From Anaerolineaceae bacterium (lineage in GTDB: Bacteria > Chloroflexota > Anaerolineae > Anaerolineales > UBA11657), in assembly GCA_003569365.1 (NCBI GenBank), contig BGOS01000027.1, positions 124,001-188,000 on the forward strand: a stretch of 64,000 nt of DNA, read 5' to 3'. The translations under genes and the position numbers were made by a program. Below, in pieces: positions 51,765 to 61,865 of this stretch (position 1 is its first letter; each line of letters begins with the position of its first letter). Under the pieces are notes generated by a model. That model saw only the letters and a program-made list of their open reading frames with translations, made no database searches and had not been told where the DNA came from.

Positions 51765-53265
51765 CGATGCATGCGCTCCCAGCGCCCCACCCATTTCCAG
51801 TTGCTTGTGTCGCGCACATTGCGCTGCTTAATGTGCGCGGTCTGCTGGCCCTGCTGGTGCGCCACCAGCGTGGCCAGAATGGCCGCAATGCGCGGGTTGG
51901 CGGGCGGCTTGTCCGCCACGTGGAAGTCCTCATCCAGAAAGCGCGTTGTGAACTTGCCTGCCATAAACCGGTGGCTGTCGAGCAGCTTTTGATGGAACGG
52001 GATCGTCGTCTTGACACCGATCAGGCGGTAGTCCTCCAGTGCGCGGCGCATGCGCAGCAGTGCTTCGCCGCGCGATTCGCCATAACAAATTAATTTTGTG
52101 AGCAGCGAATCATAGTAGGGCGAGACGGTGTAGCCGGCGTACACGCCGGTATCGACGCGCACACCCGGGCCGGTGGGCAGGATGCTGGTGGTGATGGTGC
52201 CGATGGACGGCAGAAAGCCGTTGTAAGGATCCTCGGAATTGATGCGGCATTCTATGGCATGGCCGGCCAGGCGCACTTCTGATTGTTTGCGGCTGAGTTT
52301 GCGGCCGCGGGCAATGCGAATTTGTTCCTTGACAATGTCGATGCCGGTTACCAGCTCCGTCACCGGATGTTCCACTTGCAGGCGCGTGTTCATTTCCAGA
52401 AAAAATATGTTGCGGTCTTCGTCCAGCAGAAACTCGACCGTGCCGGCATTGGCGTAGCCACGGCGCTGGCCACTTTGCAAGCCAGTGTGCCCAGGCGCTG
52501 GCGCAGTTCTTCGTCATCGCCCACAAAAGGCGAGGGCGCTTCCTCCAGCAGCTTTTGGTGGCGGCGCTGAATGGAGCACTCGCGCTCGCCGAGGTGGATG
52601 ATGTTGCCTTCCATGTCGGCCAGAATTTGCACTTCAATGTGGCGCGCGTTTGGCAGCAGGCGCTCCAGATAAAGTGTGCCGTCGCCGAATGCGGCCAGGG
52701 CCTCGGAGTGCGCTGCGGCAAGCGCGGCCGGGAGTTCGGCTGCGCTTGCAGCGCTGCGCATGCCTTTGCCGCCGCCGCCGGCCGCTGCCTTCACAAGCAG
52801 TGGAAAGCCAACATCGCCCGCCGCCGCAATTAGTTCCGCATCGCTCAGGTGCGCACGCGCGTCAGTGCCCGGCACAATCGGCACGCCGGCGGCAAGCGCA
52901 GCTGTGCGCGCGCGCGCCTTGTCGCCCATCACGGAGATGGCTTCAGGCGGCGGGCCAATGAATGCCAGCCCGGCTGCCGCGCAGGCTGCTGCAAAATCCG
53001 CGCGCTCGGAAAGAAAACCATAGCCGGGGTGAATGGCATCGGCGCCGGACTTGCGCGCGGCGTCCAGGATTTTGTCGGCGCGCAGATATGATTCGCGCGC
53101 GGCCGATGGCCCGATGTAGTACGCTTCAGCCGCTTGATGCACATGCATTGCATTGCGGTCGGCGTCAGAGTAAACCGCAACCGTGGCAACGCCAAGCTCA
53201 TGGCACGCGCGCAGAATGCGCACGGCAATCTCGCCGCGGTTGGCAATCAGGATTTTGTTAATCAT
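51761..53265 (-). CDS. accC: Biotin carboxylase, interrupted by a single-base frameshift
   Basis: About 500 residues if the frame is restored. The N-terminal part from ATG 53265 reads MINKILIANRGEIAVRILRA, then YGFLSERADFA, the ATP-grasp KAAAGGGGKGM and EVQILADMEGN. It runs to about 52460 and then loses homology. The continuation lies one frame over: YANAGTVEFLLDEDRN, EMNTRLQVEHPVTE and AIECRINSEDPYNGFLPS, to the stop at 51761. The junction (minus GTGGCTAC where GTGGGCTAC is expected, 52456-52461) lacks one G. Everything else is conserved, so the enzyme may be intact in the organism. It carboxylates biotin with ATP and bicarbonate. Confidence 0.85.
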
Positions 53266-53314
53266 GGGTGGGTTGGTAGTTTCCGGGTGCGCCACACGGC
53301 GGCTATCGTTTGAA

Positions 53315-54685
53315 TCATGGCGCAGTCAAATCCGGCGCCAGTTCCCGCGCAAGTGTTGCTGCGTACAGCGAGTACCCGTAAGAGTTGAAGTGCAATCCCT
53401 GATGATAGAGCATCTCCGTCAGGGCGTGTTGGCGCAGTTCGGCGGTTGGGTCAATAAATTTGATTTTCAGTTCGGCGGCAAGTTTTGAGAGCACGGCAGC
53501 ATTTGCCTGCTGCGCCTGCACTTCGCGTTCGTGGTCGGCCGCATCGTCTGCGCGCGCCGCCCAGATCGCCCGGTCAGCCGCAATGTAGGCAATTGCGATT
53601 TGCGTGTCTGCCCGCCCAGCCCGCACAGTTGTGGCAAAGTCACGAATGGTTTGCAGCGCGCAAGCCGCAGCCGTAATATCTACCGGCAGCTCGCGCTGCT
53701 TGTGGAGCAGATTGGGCGTATCTACGCGCAGGCCTTCGAGCACAAACAAGCCCAGCCGGCCGAAAGTTTTTGCATAAACGGGGCTTTGCCATTTGGCAGC
53801 AGCTGAAGCCGCCAGCGTGGCAGCGTTGCGCAAGCCGCGCTGGGCAATATGCTTCAGCTCGCTGCCCGCTGCGGAAGCAACGGCCGGGGCATTGGGGTCA
53901 AACCTGTGCGTTTCGGCCGGCAGGCTTTCCGGTCCGAAGTTGCAGCTGCCGGCGTCATTGGCGGCGTAGTAATTGGCGATGACCATGCGCGGAGCCCTGC
54001 CACCGGCAACTGTTTCCACAAAGCGTTTGTATTGCAGCGCCCAGTGGTTGGTGCTTTGGCCGTGCATGCCCGCCGAGTAAATACGCGTGGCGGGCAGCAG
54101 GTCACGCATCACATCGGCAATCGTGATTTGCGACTCCTGCCCCTCGGTGAACGAGTCGCCGATCAGCAGAATATCCACCACCGGATTTTGCGCAAGGTAG
54201 CCGACCGGATTGCGGTAGCCATGCTCATCATAGAAACCGTCCACAGTTGGAGTGAGCGGGTTGCCCCAATAATTTCCGTCTGCGCCGAACACAACTTCGT
54301 TTTGCTTGTTGGCGGTCTTCCAGCGGCCGTAGCGTGCCTGGGCTTCAAGCGACATGGCAGAAACCAGCTGCACCGGCATTGCCGGCGCAAATTGAAAAAG
54401 CAGGCGGTCAACCACAAGCAGTACCGGAATCAGGATTAAGGCGTTCATGCCGAGCAGGGCTGCCGCGCGCGGCATTCGGATGCTAACCGCTAGCAGCACC
54501 AAGCCGGCGCCGAGCAGCAGCAGTTGCTGTACGCCAAGCCCGCTGCCGTCGCCAACGCTGACAAAATCTGCAAACGCGCCAACAGCAATCAGCAGCGCGG
54601 AAAAACCCAGTGCGATGTAACGGAAAAACGCCGCGAAGGCGGGAGCGGGTGCGCGCATGCGTTTGTCTGGCGCGGCAGCGGGCAT
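53315..54685 (-). CDS. SGNH/GDSL hydrolase with N-terminal membrane helices
   Basis: 456 residues from the ATG at 54685. Two or three hydrophobic segments at the N-terminus (FFRYIALGFSALLIAVGAFA, LLLLGAGLVLLAVSI, LLGMNALILIPVLLVVDRLL). The catalytic block I is ILLIGDSFTEGQ (Ser), an Asn-containing block is NYYAANDAG, and the C-terminal block V is HQGLHFNSYGYSLYA (His, with the partner acid upstream). Such membrane-anchored SGNH proteins often deacylate or acylate cell-surface glycans (AlgX/ALGJ-like). It lies between the carboxyltransferase and biotin carboxylase genes, an unexpected place. Start 10 nt after the carboxyltransferase stop. Confidence 0.78.
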   Translation of the reverse strand: MPAAAPDKRMRAPAPAFAAFFRYIALGFSALLIAVGAFADFVSVGDGSGLGVQQLLLLGAGLVLLAVSIRMPRAAALLGMNALILIPVLLVVDRLLFQFAPAMPVQLVSAMSLEAQARYGRWKTANKQNEVVFGADGNYWGNPLTPTVDGFYDEHGYRNPVGYLAQNPVVDILLIGDSFTEGQESQITIADVMRDLLPATRIYSAGMHGQSTNHWALQYKRFVETVAGGRAPRMVIANYYAANDAGSCNFGPESLPAETHRFDPNAPAVASAAGSELKHIAQRGLRNAATLAASAAAKWQSPVYAKTFGRLGLFVLEGLRVDTPNLLHKQRELPVDITAAACALQTIRDFATTVRAGRADTQIAIAYIAADRAIWAARADDAADHEREVQAQQANAAVLSKLAAELKIKFIDPTAELRQHALTEMLYHQGLHFNSYGYSLYAATLARELAPDLTAP

Positions 54686-54695
54686 GGCGCCGTGC

Positions 54696-56246
54696 CTAAA
54701 GGGGAATGTTGCCGTGTTTCTTGGCCGGGTTGGCGTCGCGTTTGTTGCCGAGCGCTTCAAGCGCGTTGATCAAGCGCGGGCGGGTTTCACGCGGCTCAAT
54801 CACATCATCAAGATAGCCCCATGATGCGGCCACGTATGGGTTGGCGAATGCACTGCGGTACTCGTCCACCAGTTCGCGCTTGCGCGCCTCCGGGTCGGCT
54901 GCATCTGCAAGCTCCTGCCGGAAGATAACATTGACTGCGCCCTCCGGTCCCATCACTGCAATCTCTGCCGAAGGCCAGGCAAAGTTCACATCACCGCGAA
55001 TGTGCTTGCTGCTCATCACGTCATAAGCGCCGCCGTAAGCCTTGCGCGTGATTACCGTTAACTTGGGAACGGTGGCCTCGCAATATGCGTACAGCAGCTT
55101 GGCGCCATGGCGGATGATGCCGGCATGTTCCTGCGCCGTGCCCGGCAAAAATCCGGGCACATCCACAAAGGTAATCAGGGGCAGGTTGAAGCAGTCGCAG
55201 AAGCGCACAAAGCGCGCTGCCTTCTCGGATGCATTGATGTTGAGCACGCCCGCCAGATGCGCCGGCTGGTTGGCAACGATGCCCACACTGTGGCCGCCCA
55301 GCCGCGCAAAGCCCACCACAATATTGGGCGCAAATAATTCATGCATCTCAAAAAAATCGCCGTCGTCCATCACCAGCTTGATCACATCACGAATCTCATA
55401 CGGCTTGCTGGCGTTGGCGGGAATGATATCGTCGAGCGCAGCTTCCATGCGCAGCGGATCATCGCTCGAAGGCTTTGCGGGCGGATCTTCCATGTTGTTC
55501 TGCGGCAGATAGCTGAGCAGCATGCGCAGCATATAGAGGCAGTCCGCCTCGGTCTCGGCTACGCGATGGCACACACCGGAAATTTGCGCATGCGTCATGG
55601 CGCCGCCAAGTTCTTCGAAGGTAACATCCTCTTGCGTGACGGCCTTCACCACATCCGGTCCGGTGACAAACATATAGGATGAGTTCTGAACCATGAAGAT
55701 GAAGTCCGTGAGGGCGGGCGAGTAAACCGCGCCGCCGGCACACGGGCCCATGATGGCGCTCAACTGCGGGATGACGCCGCTGGCGAGCGTATTGCGCAGG
55801 AAGATGTCTGCGAAGCCGCCCAGCGACACCACGCCTTCTTGAATGCGTGCACCGCCGGAGTCGTTCAGGCCGATCATTGGCGCACCGGTCTTGCGCGCCA
55901 TGTCCAGTACTTTGCAAATCTTGTCGGCGTGCACGCGCGAGAGCGAGCCGCCCAGCACCGTAAAGTCCTGTGAGTAAACGTACACCAGCCGGCCGTCAAT
56001 TGTGCCCCACCCAGTGACGACACTGTCGCCCAGAGTTTTGCGCTGGTCGAGGCCGAACTCGCGCTCGCGGTGCGTGACAAACATGTCCAGCTCGCGAAAT
56101 GAACCCTTGTCCAGCAGCAGATCGAGCCGTTCGCGCGCGGTCAGGCGGCCGCGTTTGTGCTGCTGCGCAATTTTGTCGGCGCCGCCGCCCTGCATGGCCG
56201 CGGCCCGCATCGCGCGGAGCTCCGCAATTTTTGGATCTTCAGTCAT
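54696..56246 (-). CDS. pccB: Acyl-CoA carboxylase carboxyltransferase (propionyl-CoA type)
   Basis: 516 residues. Two crotonase-like halves. N-terminal: [56 protein letters not shown] and [17 protein letters not shown]-terminal: [36 protein letters not shown] and [19 protein letters not shown]. This matches the single-chain propionyl/acetyl-CoA carboxylase beta subunit. With the biotin carboxylase and carrier downstream it makes methylmalonyl-CoA from propionyl-CoA; the mutase-epimerase pair at 36-38 kb would use the product. First gene of the operon. Confidence 0.93.
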   Translation of the reverse strand: MTEDPKIAELRAMRAAAMQGGGADKIAQQHKRGRLTARERLDLLLDKGSFRELDMFVTHREREFGLDQRKTLGDSVVTGWGTIDGRLVYVYSQDFTVLGGSLSRVHADKICKVLDMARKTGAPMIGLNDSGGARIQEGVVSLGGFADIFLRNTLASGVIPQLSAIMGPCAGGAVYSPALTDFIFMVQNSSYMFVTGPDVVKAVTQEDVTFEELGGAMTHAQISGVCHRVAETEADCLYMLRMLLSYLPQNNMEDPPAKPSSDDPLRMEAALDDIIPANASKPYEIRDVIKLVMDDGDFFEMHELFAPNIVVGFARLGGHSVGIVANQPAHLAGVLNINASEKAARFVRFCDCFNLPLITFVDVPGFLPGTAQEHAGIIRHGAKLLYAYCEATVPKLTVITRKAYGGAYDVMSSKHIRGDVNFAWPSAEIAVMGPEGAVNVIFRQELADAADPEARKRELVDEYRSAFANPYVAASWGYLDDVIEPRETRPRLINALEALGNKRDANPAKKHGNIPL

Positions 56247-56429
56247 TTTGGGAAGTAAGTTGGTTGGTTGCAGTTGCTGAGAAAACTGTGCTGCTGCTGA
56301 AAAATACGTGATGTGGCGGGCGCGGGGCGAGTATAACATCGCGCGTGGGCGGGTGGCCGTGCGCGCGCACCGGCGTAAAACAAGTTGTATTCAGAGTGGC
56401 GATGTTGCCACCCGGAATGGGCGCGCGGC

Positions 56430-57599
56430 CTAGCGGGTGACGATGCTTTGCGCTGTGGCTGCAAGCACGGCGCCAAAAAACTCCTCGGTGCGCCGGGCGA
56501 TCGAAGCCCAATCAAAGTTGGCGGCCAGCGCGCTGGCACCGTGCGCAATTCTTTCTCGCAAGGCCGCATCGGCCTGCAATGTGCGGACTGCGGCTGCGAT
56601 TGCAGCCGGGTCATTTGGCGGCACAAGATGCACGTTGACATTGTGTTGCAGCTCGGCAATCGGCGTGGCCGGGTGGGTTGTTACGGTGGGGCAGCCGCTG
56701 GCGAGGCATGCGAGCAAGGTGCCGCGCCGGAGCGAAGCACCATCAGCGTAAGGTTGAACCATCATGGTGCAGCTTTGCAAAGCAGCCACAGTGTCGGCCT
56801 CGCTGAGGAAACCCGTGCGCAGCACCTGTCCGCTGACGCCGAGGGTTTGTGCCAGCTCCAGCAGCTGCCGGGTGTGGGCTGCATCAGTTTTGTCACTTGC
56901 GCCGGCGCTGCCGCCAATCAGCACCACGCGGGCTTGCATGCCTGATTGGCACAACGCTGCCAGCGCGCGCAGCAGAGTCTCGCCGCCCTTGCTGGTGTTG
57001 AGGAACCCGAAGTAGCCGAGCAGAATCTCATCCGCAGCCACGCCGTGGGCAGCGCGCCACTGCGCTGGAGCACAGGCTGCCGGCTGTTGCAAATTGCTTC
57101 CAATTGGAATTGTTGCGCTGCGCTGCAGCTGGCTTGTAGCTGCAAGTTCGGCAGCGTCGGCAACATTGGTGGTGATCACGCCGGCAGCGTTGGCAGCAAA
57201 ACGCCGCAATGCTTGCGCGCGCAGCCCGCCCGCTTTTGGAAACAAATACGGCGCGCGCAAATCATGAAAGGTGATTACCAGCGGCGGGCGCAGCCAGCTG
57301 GGTGCCAGATGAATGGGCAGGCGCATTGCTCCGAATGCAGCGGCCTGATATTGCAGATTGACGATGTCGAGGTCGGCGGTGCATTGGCGCATCCGCCACA
57401 AGTCCAGCCAGCCCCACTGCCGGGCAATCGGGTGAACTGTGTACTGCGCGGAAAAGTGCTGTGCGGCCTGCGCGCTTTGCGTTGTGATGACGCGCACGGC
57501 ATGACCGCGGCCGGCCAGCTGCGTGGCCAGAATGCGGGTGAAGTCTGCGATGCCGCCAAGCTGCGGCGGAAATTCGCCCGAGAGCAGGCCAATCTTCAT
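56430..57599 (-). CDS. GT4-family glycosyltransferase
   Basis: 389 residues. GT-B fold: MKIGLLSGEFPPQLGGIADF at the N-terminus, and donor-binding C-terminal half with GYFGFLNTSKGGETLLRALA, VVLIGGSAGASDK and QPYADGASLRRGTLLACLAS. The usual E-x7-E acid pair is replaced by a DGASLRRGT segment, which is a departure worth noting. It probably transfers an activated sugar, possibly the GDP-D-rhamnose made by the genes upstream in the same operon. It is the last gene of the six-gene operon. No membrane helix. Confidence 0.82.
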   Translation of the reverse strand: MKIGLLSGEFPPQLGGIADFTRILATQLAGRGHAVRVITTQSAQAAQHFSAQYTVHPIARQWGWLDLWRMRQCTADLDIVNLQYQAAAFGAMRLPIHLAPSWLRPPLVITFHDLRAPYLFPKAGGLRAQALRRFAANAAGVITTNVADAAELAATSQLQRSATIPIGSNLQQPAACAPAQWRAAHGVAADEILLGYFGFLNTSKGGETLLRALAALCQSGMQARVVLIGGSAGASDKTDAAHTRQLLELAQTLGVSGQVLRTGFLSEADTVAALQSCTMMVQPYADGASLRRGTLLACLASGCPTVTTHPATPIAELQHNVNVHLVPPNDPAAIAAAVRTLQADAALRERIAHGASALAANFDWASIARRTEEFFGAVLAATAQSIVTR

Positions 57600-57608
57600 G
57601 GCCGCGTT

Positions 57609-58607
57609 TTACAAATCGCGATCGACAATAAACTCCGCAATCGCCAGCAGCGAACCAGCAGCGCTGCAGTCGGGCAGGTTTTGCAGCGCAGCCTGGCCGC
57701 GGCGCGCAAATTCCCGCGCTTCGTTGAGCGAACTGCGAATAGCCGCCGAGTTGCACACCGCCGATACCAGCCGGTCACTCAGCACACGGTCAACTGTTTC
57801 GCCGCGCAACACGGCCTGCGCATCTGCATCCTGCGGCCGGAGCCTGGAGTAGTGCAGCAAGGGCAGGGTAATCAGACCTTGGCGCAGATCGCTGCCGGCG
57901 GTCTTGCCGGTGCGGTCAGCGCTGCCGGAAAAGTCCAGCACGTCATCCACAATCTGAAACGCCGTGCCCACTTCACGCCCGTAGGTGCGCAGCGCATCTA
58001 AATGTGCTGGCGCTGCGCCACCGAGTTCGCCGCCGGCCTCTGCCGCAAGCACAAACAGCGACGCGGTCTTGGCGTAAATGCGCTTGTAATAGTCCGCGCC
58101 GGGTGCGGCCTTGCCGGTTGGATATTTCTGCTGAATTTCCCCGTTCACAATTACCATGAGCGTGTTTGCAAAAAGCTCCATCACGCGCACGCTGCCGGTC
58201 TGCGCCGCAAAGCTGGCAGCTCTGGCAAAAAGATAGTCACCGGTGAGCACCGTGGCATCCGGCGACCAGTTTGAATTCAGGGTGGCAATGCCGCGCCGCA
58301 AAAGTGAGCCGTCAATCAGGTCGTCATGCACAAGGGTTGCGGTATGCAGCATCTCAACTGCAGCAGCCAGCGCTACGGCGAGGTCGCTGTCGGCATCAAA
58401 AATTTGGCAGGAAAGCAGCGCCAGCGCCGGGCGCAGGCGCTTGCCGCCAGCTGTCAGCAGCTGCCCAGTGGCAGCGGTCAAGGCCGGGTGCTGGTCGGGC
58501 GCAATTTCGGAAAGGCGCACACTAACTGCGTCGAGTCCACCTTGCGCCGGGGACAGAATGTCCGCCAGCGAAACAGTACTTATGGGCACTACGCTTGATG
58601 CAGCCAT
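57609..58607 (-). CDS. Trans-isoprenyl (polyprenyl) diphosphate synthase
   Basis: 332 residues. First Asp-rich motif HDDLIDGSLLRRG (DDxxD), second VDDVLDFSGSADRTGK, plus GGKRLRPALALLS and the Gly-rich GTAFQI. It elongates allylic diphosphates with isopentenyl diphosphate, making the tail of a quinone or carrier lipid. The residues just before the first DDxxD (EMLHTATLVHDDL) are of the long-chain synthase type. It lies 3 nt from tatD and 9 nt from the glycosyltransferase in the operon. Confidence 0.92.
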   Translation of the reverse strand: MAASSVVPISTVSLADILSPAQGGLDAVSVRLSEIAPDQHPALTAATGQLLTAGGKRLRPALALLSCQIFDADSDLAVALAAAVEMLHTATLVHDDLIDGSLLRRGIATLNSNWSPDATVLTGDYLFARAASFAAQTGSVRVMELFANTLMVIVNGEIQQKYPTGKAAPGADYYKRIYAKTASLFVLAAEAGGELGGAAPAHLDALRTYGREVGTAFQIVDDVLDFSGSADRTGKTAGSDLRQGLITLPLLHYSRLRPQDADAQAVLRGETVDRVLSDRLVSAVCNSAAIRSSLNEAREFARRGQAALQNLPDCSAAGSLLAIAEFIVDRDL

Positions 58608-58610
58608 GCG

Positions 58611-59375
58611 TTACCAGCCGAACATGGCTGCAGCGTTGGCGGATGTTGCCGCAGCCACCTGTGAAATTTCCAGTCTACGTTCGGCCGCAATTGCGGCGGC
58701 TACTTCAACCACCAGCGCCGGCTCGTTGCGCTGGCCGCGGCGCGACTGCGGCGCGAGGAAAGGCGCATCTGTTTCAGTCAAGATGCGGTCCAGCGGAGCT
58801 GCGCCCACCAGCTGCCGCAATGCGTGTGATTTGGGGTAGGTCACAGGTGCGGTTATCCCGATGCTGAACCCAAGTTCAAGCAGTGCGTCCAGATCTTCCG
58901 GGCTGCCGCTGAAGGAATGGAAGACGCCGGCGCGGTGGGCTGCGGGCCACGCCGCCACGATTGCGCGGGCGTCGGCGTAGGCCGCGCGGCAATGGATGAT
59001 GACAGGCAGGGAGTGGGCAGCAGCCAAACCAAGCTGTGCCTCAAATTTTTCACACTGCGCTGCGCGGTCCACCGCATCGCGATAGTAATCGAGGCCAATT
59101 TCTCCAATTGCCACAACCCGCGGTTGACCGGCAAGTAGATCAAGCTCGTGCAAAAATTCACCAACGTATTTTACCTTTTCGTTGGGATGGATGCCAACCG
59201 CGGCATACAAAGCGGAATGCCGGCCGGCAAGCTGAACGGCAGCGCGGCTGCTTTCGAGGCTGGTGCCGGGGTTGAGCAGGCGCCCGACGCCGGCAGCGCC
59301 GGCACGCTCGATGACCGCCGCGCGGTCGGCGTCGAATGCCTCAAAATCCAAGTGGCAATGCGTGTCGCAAAGCAC
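58611..59375 (-). CDS. tatD: TatD-family metal-dependent DNase
   Basis: 254 residues. A TIM-barrel amidohydrolase-type fold: LCDTHCHLDF (first HxH), VGIHPNE, VAIGEIGLDYYRD, VIIHCRAAYADARAI, FHSFSGSPEDLDALL and TETDAPFLAPQ supply the two-metal site residues. TatD enzymes are 3'-5' exonucleases or deacylases of damaged nucleic acids or D-aminoacyl compounds. Eight nt after the phosphohexomutase, within the operon; its link with glycan synthesis is probably only positional. Confidence 0.94.
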   Translation of the reverse strand: MLCDTHCHLDFEAFDADRAAVIERAGAAGVGRLLNPGTSLESSRAAVQLAGRHSALYAAVGIHPNEKVKYVGEFLHELDLLAGQPRVVAIGEIGLDYYRDAVDRAAQCEKFEAQLGLAAAHSLPVIIHCRAAYADARAIVAAWPAAHRAGVFHSFSGSPEDLDALLELGFSIGITAPVTYPKSHALRQLVGAAPLDRILTETDAPFLAPQSRRGQRNEPALVVEVAAAIAAERRLEISQVAAATSANAAAMFGW

Positions 59376-59383
59376 GGCCGCCG

Positions 59384-60796
59384 TCAGGCAAGGCCGGCAA
59401 TCTGCAGCCCGGCCTGCAGCATGGGCTGCACATTAAGTGCGGTGGTGGTCTCGCAGTAGACGCGAATGATTGGCTCGGTCCCTGAAAAGCGAATGAGCAG
59501 CCAGCTGCCATCCTGCAGGCAATATTTGTAGCCGTCGGTTTTGTCGATGCGGGCTACAGGCAGGCCGGCAATCTGGGCGGGCAGGGCGGCTGCCACGCGC
59601 GCGCGGGTTTCGGCGCGGTGTGCCAGCGGAAAATCGCTGTCGATGCGGTCGTAAAAGTAGCGCGCACCAAGGCGTGTAAAAAGCGTCTCCAGCAGCTCAG
59701 AGGGCTTTTGGCGCAGCCGGCACATCAGTTCCAGAATAAACAGGCCGGCCAGAATGCCATCGCGTTCCGGCACATGATTGCGAAATGCAAAGCCGCCGGA
59801 CTCTTCGCCGCCCATGAGCGCATTGGTGGCGGTCATTTTTGGTGCAACATACTTGAAGCCGACGCCGGTCTCATGCACTGGCACGCCGTACAGTTCGCCC
59901 AGGCGGTCCAGCATGGTGGTGGTGGAGAGCGTGCGCACGATGGGTCCGCGTTCCCCGCGCACCTCCAGCATGTGGTACGCCAGCAGTGCGTACACGCGCA
60001 GCTGATTGATGAAGACGCCGTGCTCGTCGCCCACGCCAACGCGGTCGGCATCGCCATCGGTGATCAGGCACACATCCGCGCCTTGCGCCACGGCCGCGCG
60101 CAAGCCCGCATCAATGTTAGGCGGTATCGGTTCCGGGCGCAACATTTCCGGGAACACAGGGTTGCGTTGGTTATGCACTTCCAGCACGGTGGTGGTGCCG
60201 CCCGCCAGCAAACGCGCAAACCAGCCGGCGCCATTGCCCCACATTGAATCCACCATGACGCGCAAGCCGGCGCGCTTGATGGGTTCAAGATCGATTACAT
60301 CGCGCAGATGGTGAATGTAGGCGGGGGCCGCGTCAAATTTTTGCACGCGGCCGGCGGCTGCCTGCGCGGGCTCGGCTGCTGCCGGAATGTTGGCTTCAAT
60401 GCGCGCGAGTCCGGCCGGCGGCACTGCGCCGCCGGTGTGGTCGCGCACTTTGAAGCCGTTGTCTTGCGGCGGGTTGTGCGAGGCGGTGATGTTGATGGCG
60501 CCGACCGCCTGCTTCTCCAGCACGGCGTAAGCAATCACCGGCGTGGGTGTTGCGCCGTCCGTTAGCCACGCATTGAGGCCGTGCTCTGCCAGCACCTGCG
60601 CAGCCGTTGCAGCAAAATGTTCGGAGCCAAAACGCTGATCGTATCCCACCACTACGCTTTTGCCGGCGTGGCCGCATTCCAGCAGGTAGCGCGCAAAGCC
60701 CTGCGTGCAGCGGCGCACATTTGCAAATGTGTAGTCGTCGCCGATGCGTCCGCGCCAGCCGTCGGTGCCAAAGCGGATGGAGTCTTCGGGTTGCAT
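59384..60796 (-). CDS. Phosphoglucomutase/phosphomannomutase family enzyme
   Basis: 470 residues. Alpha-D-phosphohexomutase signatures: [27 protein letters not shown] (phosphoserine), [16 protein letters not shown] (Mg2+ loop), [19 protein letters not shown] (sugar binding) and [14 protein letters not shown] (phosphate binding). It interconverts hexose 1- and 6-phosphates. In this operon a phosphomannomutase role feeding GDP-mannose is likely, since gmd and rmd follow in that pathway. 44 nt after gmd. Confidence 0.93.
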   Translation of the reverse strand: MQPEDSIRFGTDGWRGRIGDDYTFANVRRCTQGFARYLLECGHAGKSVVVGYDQRFGSEHFAATAAQVLAEHGLNAWLTDGATPTPVIAYAVLEKQAVGAINITASHNPPQDNGFKVRDHTGGAVPPAGLARIEANIPAAAEPAQAAAGRVQKFDAAPAYIHHLRDVIDLEPIKRAGLRVMVDSMWGNGAGWFARLLAGGTTTVLEVHNQRNPVFPEMLRPEPIPPNIDAGLRAAVAQGADVCLITDGDADRVGVGDEHGVFINQLRVYALLAYHMLEVRGERGPIVRTLSTTTMLDRLGELYGVPVHETGVGFKYVAPKMTATNALMGGEESGGFAFRNHVPERDGILAGLFILELMCRLRQKPSELLETLFTRLGARYFYDRIDSDFPLAHRAETRARVAAALPAQIAGLPVARIDKTDGYKYCLQDGSWLLIRFSGTEPIIRVYCETTTALNVQPMLQAGLQIAGLA

Positions 60797-60840
60797 AGGT
60801 TGCGGGCGGCGGTTTGTGTTGCGCGGCTGCGGTTGCAGGC

Positions 60841-61845
60841 TTAGAAGCGGACGGTCGTAAACTCCTGCAGGTCCGGCAGGCGCACACCAGACTGCAGTTT
60901 GGCGAGATCAGAGTCCACCATGGAATGCATCAGCTCTTTGAATCCAAGCTCTGGTTCCCAGCCCAGCAGGCGCCCGGCTTTGGCGGGATCACCCACCAGC
61001 AGGTCCACTTCCGCCGGGCGGTAGAAGCGCTGGTCTTGCACCACATACTTGTTGTAATCAAGCCCGGCGTGTTCAAACGCAACTGCGCACATCTCGCGCA
61101 CGCTGTGTGTGCTGCCGGTGGCAATCACAAAATCCTGCGGGTCGCTTTGCTGCAGCATCAGCCACATGGCTTGCACGTAATCACCGGCAAAGCCAAGGTC
61201 GCGCTGCGCATCCATGTTGCCAAGGCGCAGCTTGTCCAGCTGGCCCAGCTTAATTGCGGCGACGCCGAGGCTGATCTTGCGCTCCACAAACTCTAATCCG
61301 CGGCGCGGCGAGCCGTGATTAAATAAAATGCCGGATGTGGCGTGCATGCCGTAGCTCTCGCGATAGTTGACTGTGATCCAGTGGCCGTACAACTTGGCGA
61401 CGCCGTAGGGGCTGCGCGGATAGAACGGCGTGCTTTCGCGCTGTGGCACTTCCTGCACTTTGCCAAACATCTCGCTTGACGAGGCCTGATAAAAGCGCAT
61501 GCCCTTGTTGACGAGCCGGATGGCATCCAGCATGCGCGTGACGCCGAGCGCAGTTGCCTCGCCCGTCAGCACCGGCTGCTGCCAAGAGGTGGGCACAAAT
61601 GACATGGCTGCCAGGTTGTACACCTCGTCCGGCGCAAATTCGCGCAGCACACCAATCAGCGAACCTTCATCCAGCAAGTCGCCTTGCACCAGCGAGATGC
61701 GATCTTGAATTGGCTCCAGCCGTTCCAGATTGATGATGCTTGTGCGCCGCACCATGCCCACAACCGTGTAATTCTTTTGGAGCAAAAACTCCGCGAGGTA
61801 GGAGCCGTCTTGTCCGGTGATGCCGGTGATTAAAGCAGTGGGCAT
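60841..61845 (-). CDS. gmd: GDP-mannose 4,6-dehydratase
   Basis: 334 residues. Extended SDR enzyme: NADP-binding [19 protein letters not shown], active-site [20 protein letters not shown] and [14 protein letters not shown] (Tyr-x3-Lys), then [17 protein letters not shown], a Gmd-specific segment. It converts GDP-mannose to GDP-4-keto-6-deoxymannose. Rmd is encoded immediately upstream (20-nt gap), so the product is probably GDP-D-rhamnose. Confidence 0.95.
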   Translation of the reverse strand: MPTALITGITGQDGSYLAEFLLQKNYTVVGMVRRTSIINLERLEPIQDRISLVQGDLLDEGSLIGVLREFAPDEVYNLAAMSFVPTSWQQPVLTGEATALGVTRMLDAIRLVNKGMRFYQASSSEMFGKVQEVPQRESTPFYPRSPYGVAKLYGHWITVNYRESYGMHATSGILFNHGSPRRGLEFVERKISLGVAAIKLGQLDKLRLGNMDAQRDLGFAGDYVQAMWLMLQQSDPQDFVIATGSTHSVREMCAVAFEHAGLDYNKYVVQDQRFYRPAEVDLLVGDPAKAGRLLGWEPELGFKELMHSMVDSDLAKLQSGVRLPDLQEFTTVRF

Positions 61846-61865
61846 AGTTGGCCTCTTGGGATGAT

